Below the pieces are notes generated by a model. It was not told the DNA's origin and made no database searches. It worked only from the letters and a program-made list of their open reading frames with translations. Positions 60,309 through 64,000 of a DNA stretch of 64,000 nucleotides are shown piece after piece (within the stretch, counting starts at the first letter, position 1; each line of letters opens with the position of its first letter). A program made the translations under genes and the position numbers. The DNA is from FEB-12 sp964503315 (GTDB lineage: Bacteria > Zixibacteria > MSB-5A5 > GN15 > FEB-12), in contig CAZCZL010000013.1 in NCBI GenBank assembly GCA_964503315.1, positions 38,938 to 102,937 on the forward strand, read 5' to 3'.

Positions 60309-61553
60309 TCAATGCGTGACCGTCACGCCCCTCGCTTCAAGCGCGGGTATCTGCACCGTCAGCGCCGTCTGCGACAACGGATTCTCTCCCAAGTGCACCG
60401 CGTCGCCGGCTCCCAGCCCTGTGTTGTCCACCAACCCCTGAATATCTGAGATGGAATTGTAGGTTAAATTCAGCGACGACAAATTCACCAGCCCCGACAG
60501 CGGTCCCACATCACTGATCTGATTCATCATCAGATCCAACCCCTCCATCTCCACCAGTCCGGCCAGCGGCGCGATCGAGGTAATGGAATTGCTATTCAGC
60601 TTGCATATCCTCAGGTGAGTCAGATGACTCATGAAACTGATATCCGTCAGGTTCATCGTGGCGAAATGCACATCGTTCAGAAGTGGCAGATTGTACAACG
60701 GCGAAAAGTCCGTCACCGGACATCCCCACAGGAAGAGTTGCTGGAGTGAGGGGACCGATGCCAGCGGGCCGATATTCGTCAGCGGATTCGCCGAGATATG
60801 CAACTGTCGTAGTTCCTGCATTCCGGCCAGCGGAGTCAGATCCGTGATCAGATTGCTGCCCAAAGAAAGTCCCGCAATATGAGTCAGGTCCGCCAGAGGA
60901 GAGAGATCGACGATCCGATTGTCCCAGAGATTCGCTCCGATCAGCGATGTGAATGATTCCACGCCGCTCAAACTGACCACCCCGGCCATCGGTAGCTCTA
61001 GATAGAGAATCGTGTCAACATCCGTTGAGAGAATATCTCCGGTCGGTTTGCCGACATGTCCGCGCACCCATCCTTCCAGCGCGGCGTCCGCGAATGTCAC
61101 GACTGTTATCGGCGGGCAATGTCCCATACAGCAATTGGAGATGCCGCTCCAGTTCCCTTTGTCATCGCGCGCCTTCATCGCGAAATAATAGGTCGAGTCC
61201 GGCTCCAACAACTCTACCTCCGTCTGCTGTATCGCCCCGGCCGGTGCCCACGGCGGCACCGAATCTATGCGATACGCGCTGGTGAAATTCGCCGCCGATA
61301 TCGAGTCGTACGAAACCCGAAGATCATACTCCTGGATAAACCCCGCGGAATTATCATCCCGGAAATCCGCCGGCGCGGTCCACTGGAGGGTTAGCGAATG
61401 CGATGTGATTGTGATCACGTGAAGATCCGCGATCAACTCCGGCGGCCGACCATCCTGTTCATCATCATCAACTGATTTGGATTTGGAGCACTGCAGTGTT
61501 GCCAAAAGCAACAGCGCGAGTATACAGATTGAGAACCGAGTTGAAGTACGCAT
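60309..61553 (-). CDS. fibronectin-III/leucine-rich-repeat lipoprotein
   Basis: 414 aa from the ATG at 61553, chosen for GGGGA upstream and the lipoprotein signal it creates (lipobox LATLQC, Cys22). A fibronectin type III-like domain (about 38-145, TITSHSLTLQWTAP...YYFAMKARDDKGNWS) is followed by eight consecutive 22-residue leucine-rich repeats (about 204-380) of the internalin type, consensus LxxLxLxxNxITDIxPLAxLxx. Surface binding protein is likely; ligand unknown. Confidence 0.87.
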   Translation of the reverse strand: MRTSTRFSICILALLLLATLQCSKSKSVDDDEQDGRPPELIADLHVITITSHSLTLQWTAPADFRDDNSAGFIQEYDLRVSYDSISAANFTSAYRIDSVPPWAPAGAIQQTEVELLEPDSTYYFAMKARDDKGNWSGISNCCMGHCPPITVVTFADAALEGWVRGHVGKPTGDILSTDVDTILYLELPMAGVVSLSGVESFTSLIGANLWDNRIVDLSPLADLTHIAGLSLGSNLITDLTPLAGMQELRQLHISANPLTNIGPLASVPSLQQLFLWGCPVTDFSPLYNLPLLNDVHFATMNLTDISFMSHLTHLRICKLNSNSITSIAPLAGLVEMEGLDLMMNQISDVGPLSGLVNLSSLNLTYNSISDIQGLVDNTGLGAGDAVHLGENPLSQTALTVQIPALEARGVTVTH

Positions 61554-61699
61554 ATCTTCCCCTGCGGCTTGATTTTGATTGTTCTGCTGGCGAGTGACAG
61601 AATATACGACTAATGACTCCATAATGCAAGACGGAGTCGCAATTTATCTGGGAAATTCAGAGGCTAGGGAATATGTGATGAAAGACCGTGCGGCGCCAT

Positions 61700-61772
61700 T
61701 TGAGCGGCAGACCTCCCGGTCGATTTGAGCGGCAGACTTCCCTCCATTGAGCGGCAGACCTCCCGGTCTGCC
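61700..61772. repeat. three tandem copies of the GGCAGACC palindrome family, two truncated
   Basis: The unit TTGAGCGGCAGACCTCCCGG recurs with starts at about 61700, 61725 and 61747 (spacing about 22-25 bases). Only the last copy keeps both arms, GGCAGACC (61753-61760) and GGTCTGCC (61765-61772). It directly follows the queG stop on the minus strand, so it may also act as a transcript end. Confidence 0.65.
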
Positions 61773-61774
61773 CT

Positions 61775-62803
61775 CTACCCATTCCCCCGCACCCACCCCG
61801 CATTCCTCTGCAACCCTTCCAGCTTCGCCCGCGTCAGCGGTGTCCCCGCGGTCATCGTCAGGAAATCCTCCCGCGTCTGCATCGCCAGCACTTTCCGTGT
61901 GTCGATAAACTCACCCACCCCGCCCGACAGAAACGCCTCATGCCTGGTCAGCTTTTGACGTTGGAAGTTGTGCGGACAGACTTCCTGGCAAACATCACAC
62001 CCGAATATCCGCTCCCCTATGTTCGGTAGTAGCGTCTCATCCACCACTGTCGGACGTTCTATCGTCAGGTACGAAATACACCGGGTCGAATCGACGACCC
62101 TATCTTCAACAATCGCCTGCGTCGGACATGCTTCAATACACTTCCGGCACGTCCCGCATGTCCCATGCTTTATCGCCTTAGAATCATCCGGCAGCAGTTC
62201 CAGAGTGGTAATTATTTCAGCAAGAAATATCCATGACCCGAACTGACGGCTGATCAGCATCCCGTTCCGCCCGACATACCCAAGCCCCGCTTTCTCCGCG
62301 TACGCCCGCTCCAGCATCGGCCCATAATCCACAAACCACCGGAACACCGTTCCGTCGGGTCCTGCCTCGCGAGCCGACTCAACCCAACTCTCACCCACAT
62401 CCTGCGATTGCCGCACCTCGCCGCGAGGTGTGACCTGACGGCTCCCCAACTCCCCCTCTATCTCCCGTATCAACTCCTTCGTTTTCTTCGCGATCACCTT
62501 GTGGTAATCCCGCCCTCTCGCGTACCGCGACACCCGCCCATGCCCCTCGGTCACAATTGCTGAATTCGGCTGATAGTAATTCAGCCCGAGCATGATCACC
62601 GACTTCCCCCCCTCCAACAAAAGCCTCGGATCAGACCGCCGCTCAGGATTTTTGGCCAGATACGCCAGTTCCCCGTGGTACTTCTTCTCCAGCCAGCGAT
62701 AATACCTCTCCCGCGCCTCCGGTATGATCTCGGGTGCACAGATACCACACAGGTCAAATCCGACCTGATACGCCAACCGCTTTATCGCTTGAGCATCAAT
62801 CAT
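61775..62803 (-). CDS. queG: epoxyqueuosine reductase
   Basis: Last step of queuosine tRNA modification, a cobalamin- and Fe-S-dependent reductase. 342 aa. Features are GFDLCGICAPEII near the N terminus, DYGPMLERAYAEKAGLGYVGRNGMLIS (cobalamin/substrate region), and two [4Fe-4S] clusters: CGTCRKCIEACPTQAI and CDVCQEVCPHN. The C-terminal HEAT-like repeat seen in some relatives is absent. Divergent from the nuo-associated genes. Confidence 0.95.
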   Translation of the reverse strand: MIDAQAIKRLAYQVGFDLCGICAPEIIPEARERYYRWLEKKYHGELAYLAKNPERRSDPRLLLEGGKSVIMLGLNYYQPNSAIVTEGHGRVSRYARGRDYHKVIAKKTKELIREIEGELGSRQVTPRGEVRQSQDVGESWVESAREAGPDGTVFRWFVDYGPMLERAYAEKAGLGYVGRNGMLISRQFGSWIFLAEIITTLELLPDDSKAIKHGTCGTCRKCIEACPTQAIVEDRVVDSTRCISYLTIERPTVVDETLLPNIGERIFGCDVCQEVCPHNFQRQKLTRHEAFLSGGVGEFIDTRKVLAMQTREDFLTMTAGTPLTRAKLEGLQRNAGWVRGNG

Positions 62804-62979
62804 CTATCGTCGCACAATCTAGGTGGTGAAATATAGCCATTTTTGTCCGTTGCCAACCCCACCAATTTCTACCATACTTCTCCCCAACGGAAACGTGATG
62901 TATACCTCTTGCCCCTCTCGGAAAACCTTACGATACAGTAGACTATCCTCAATTCCAACTGAATTAGTCCGATATATTA

Positions 62980-63014
62980 TTGACAACTTTGTCACTATTG
63001 AATATCATGTGACA
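62980..63014 (+). promoter_or_regulatory. nuo-region promoter overlapped by TGACA/TGTCA repeats
   Basis: TTGACA (62980-62985) and TATCAT (63003-63008) with a 17-base spacer. TGACAA and TTGTCA form a 6-bp inverted repeat (62981-62994) over the -35, and TGTCAC (62990-62995) with GTGACA (63009-63014) forms a second pair across the -10. The arrangement looks like stacked operator half-sites; no regulator was identified. The remainder of 62804-62979 holds nothing I can support. Confidence 0.6.
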
Positions 63015-63042
63015 GAAGTAACAAAGGAACGCTGAATTGGTG

Positions 63043-63111
63043 ATGAAATCTCTCCTGCTCTGCCACCTGCAACTCCCCGGCAGCTACGTCTCCGAGGAGA
63101 CTGATCGATGA
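63043..63111 (+). CDS. possible 22-codon leader ORF
   Basis: ATG 63043 to TGA 63111, encoding MKSLLLCHLQ... ; its stop overlaps the ATG of a second small ORF (ATGA). AAAGGA lies 15 bases upstream. Such short frames arise often by chance, so this is weak; the support is only the overlap chain leading into the real gene at 63185. Confidence 0.25.
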   Translation: MKSLLLCHLQLPGSYVSEETDR

Positions 63112-63182
63112 CCATATCGCTCTGTATTGTTGGCTCTCGATTCTCACCAGCGTTTGCATCCTCCCCGGGCGAAAGGAAATGA
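63108..63182 (+). CDS. possible 24-codon leader ORF
   Basis: ATG 63108 to TGA 63182. Its stop overlaps the ATG at 63179, an alternative start of the downstream gene, as ATGA. No good ribosome-binding site of its own; translation would depend on coupling to the preceding small frame. Weak. Confidence 0.25.
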   Translation: MTISLCIVGSRFSPAFASSPGERK

Positions 63183-63184
63183 TA

Positions 63185-63676
63185 ATGAATGAGGGCTCCT
63201 ACCTGTTGGCCCGCTTTGCCGACCCTGAGAAACTTCTCCCGGCTATGCAGACCGTCCAGTCCTCGCACGATGTCGTCGAATGGAACGCGGTCGATGGCCA
63301 TATTCATCTTGTCATGAAGGTCTCCAGACCATCCGGCTCCATTCCCGACCCGCTGAAGCGTCTCGACGGAGTCGATCAGGTCATGACCTACGACATCCTC
63401 GACGATTCGCACCGCAAGGATATCGACCACGCCATGGCCAACGCCTACGTCTTCCTGGAGGTCGAACCCTTACGGGCCGATGCCCTGCGCAGGTCGCTGG
63501 GGGCAATCCCTGAAGTCGTCTCCTGTACCACCACCAAAGGCGGCTGTGACCTCGTCGCTATCGTCACCGGCGGCAATTTCGACGCCGTCGATTCCACCAT
63601 CAACGATCAGATCCGAATGCTCGATGGTATTCTTCGCCTGAAGCACGCCTATATCCTCGAGCTGACGAAACTATAG
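63185..63676 (+). CDS. Lrp/AsnC ligand-binding (RAM)-like tandem domain protein
   Basis: 163 aa, start set at ATG 63185 because AAAGGA is seven bases upstream (ATG 63179 is in frame but too close to it). The C-terminal half (about 90-163, YVFLEVEPLRADALRRSLGAIPEVVSCTTTKGGCDLVAIVTGG) matches the ligand-binding domain of Lrp/AsnC proteins; the N-terminal half (LLARFADPEKLLPAMQTVQSSHDVVEWNAVDGHIHLVMKV) has the same strand-helix plan, so the protein looks like two RAM-type units without a DNA-binding domain. It precedes nuoE by 11 bases and may sense an amino acid or nucleotide for the respiratory operon. Confidence 0.82.
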   Translation: MNEGSYLLARFADPEKLLPAMQTVQSSHDVVEWNAVDGHIHLVMKVSRPSGSIPDPLKRLDGVDQVMTYDILDDSHRKDIDHAMANAYVFLEVEPLRADALRRSLGAIPEVVSCTTTKGGCDLVAIVTGGNFDAVDSTINDQIRMLDGILRLKHAYILELTKL

Positions 63677-63687
63677 AGGAAATGACC

Positions 63688-64000
63688 ATGTCTGACCAGC
63701 AGACGAATCAATTCAAACCGTTTAATGTCGATGTCTGGAAGTTCGATGGTCATGCCGGCGCGTTGATCCCGCTCCTCCAGTCCGCCCAGGATACCTACGG
63801 CTACGTCTCCGAAAAAGCGATCGACTACATCAGCCATATCACCGGTATCCCGGCCGCGGATATCTACGGCGTCGTTACCTTCTACGCCCAGTTCCGCACC
63901 AAACCGCTCGGCAAGCATATCCTCAAAGTCTGCAACGGTACCGCCTGCCACGTCAATGGCGCCAAAGGTGTGTACGAAGTCATCCAGGACGAGCTGAGCA
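63688..64000 (+). CDS. nuoE: NADH-quinone oxidoreductase subunit E (partial, 3' end outside window)
   Basis: 24-kDa thioredoxin-fold subunit carrying a [2Fe-2S] cluster in the NADH-oxidising arm of complex I (or a related NAD-dependent hydrogenase, HymA/HndA). The 104 visible codons include GYVSEKAIDYISHITGIPAADIYGVVTFYAQF and the first two cluster cysteines in VCNGTACHVNGAKGV; the other two lie beyond the edge. ATG 63688 has GAGGA eight bases upstream and is preferred over ATG 63682. Confidence 0.9.
   Translation, partial: MSDQQTNQFKPFNVDVWKFDGHAGALIPLLQSAQDTYGYVSEKAIDYISHITGIPAADIYGVVTFYAQFRTKPLGKHILKVCNGTACHVNGAKGVYEVIQDELS

Noticed and set aside
61700..61772. Short tandem repeats as a CRISPR array
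   Set aside because: Only three units, no spacers of regular length between them, two units truncated, and no cas genes in the window.

Overview
The window looks like bacterial chromosome, most likely from candidate phylum Zixibacteria or a relative in the FCB group. This is inferred from several signs. Two secreted proteins end in dockerin-like repeats of the 'VDLSDLSxLIxYL' type. One secreted enzyme ends in a FlgD/type-IX-like sorting domain with an 'NYPNPFNPTT' motif. A DUF7948/SBBP/thrombospondin-3 surface protein is present. The housekeeping genes are Gram-negative-like but do not match any common reference genome. Sigma-70-type promoters are easy to see (TTGACA, 16-17 bases, TATACT/TATATT). 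I saw no insertion sequence, prophage or CRISPR array.

Layout. 1-6.3 kb: cell-wall amidase (cut by the left edge), murI, rdgB, a lipoprotein, a tandem DUF6614-like pair and aceK (isocitrate dehydrogenase kinase/phosphatase). 6.3-7.9 kb: two small envelope proteins and mntP. 8.0-14.6 kb: a complete Fe-S assembly operon, Rrf2 regulator-sufC-sufB-sufD-Rieske-sufS-sufU-sufT-like, behind a promoter that overlaps an inverted repeat. 14.7-21.4 kb: a MacA/MacB-type export operon converging on an ABC-2 exporter pair. 21.6-25.6 kb: a MarR-GNAT fusion with an S41 peptidase, and a serine hydrolase. 25.8-29.3 kb: ettA, a YihY/BrkB membrane protein and a GNAT-like protein.

29.3-32.9 kb: a tyrosine-biosynthesis operon (aroH, DAHP synthase, prephenate dehydrogenase, aminotransferase). 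It is preceded by a previously unlisted 36-residue leader peptide carrying seven Tyr codons, a perfect intrinsic terminator and a 10-bp antiterminator pairing, which together form a textbook-style attenuator. This is the most interesting element I found. 33.0-45.4 kb: exported 5'-nucleotidase, beta-helix protein, PAS/LuxR regulator, a structured intergenic stretch ending in a strong terminator, an ABC-2 pair, satP, typA and an M24 peptidase.

45.6-48.7 kb: the large SBBP/TSP3 protein and tRNA-Gln(CUG). 48.9-59.5 kb: one long minus-strand sugar-phosphate operon, rpe-pgi-tkt-gnd-zwf-opcA-ybjQ-pgl-glk-thiN, covering glucose phosphorylation, the oxidative pentose phosphate pathway, its G6PDH activator OpcA and supply of the TPP cofactor used by transketolase. 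59.8-62.8 kb: an exported CxxC/His-rich protein, a leucine-rich-repeat lipoprotein, short palindromic repeats and queG. 62.9-64 kb: a strong promoter embedded in TGACA/TGTCA repeats drives a protein with two Lrp/AsnC-type ligand-binding-like halves and then nuoE, which runs off the right edge.
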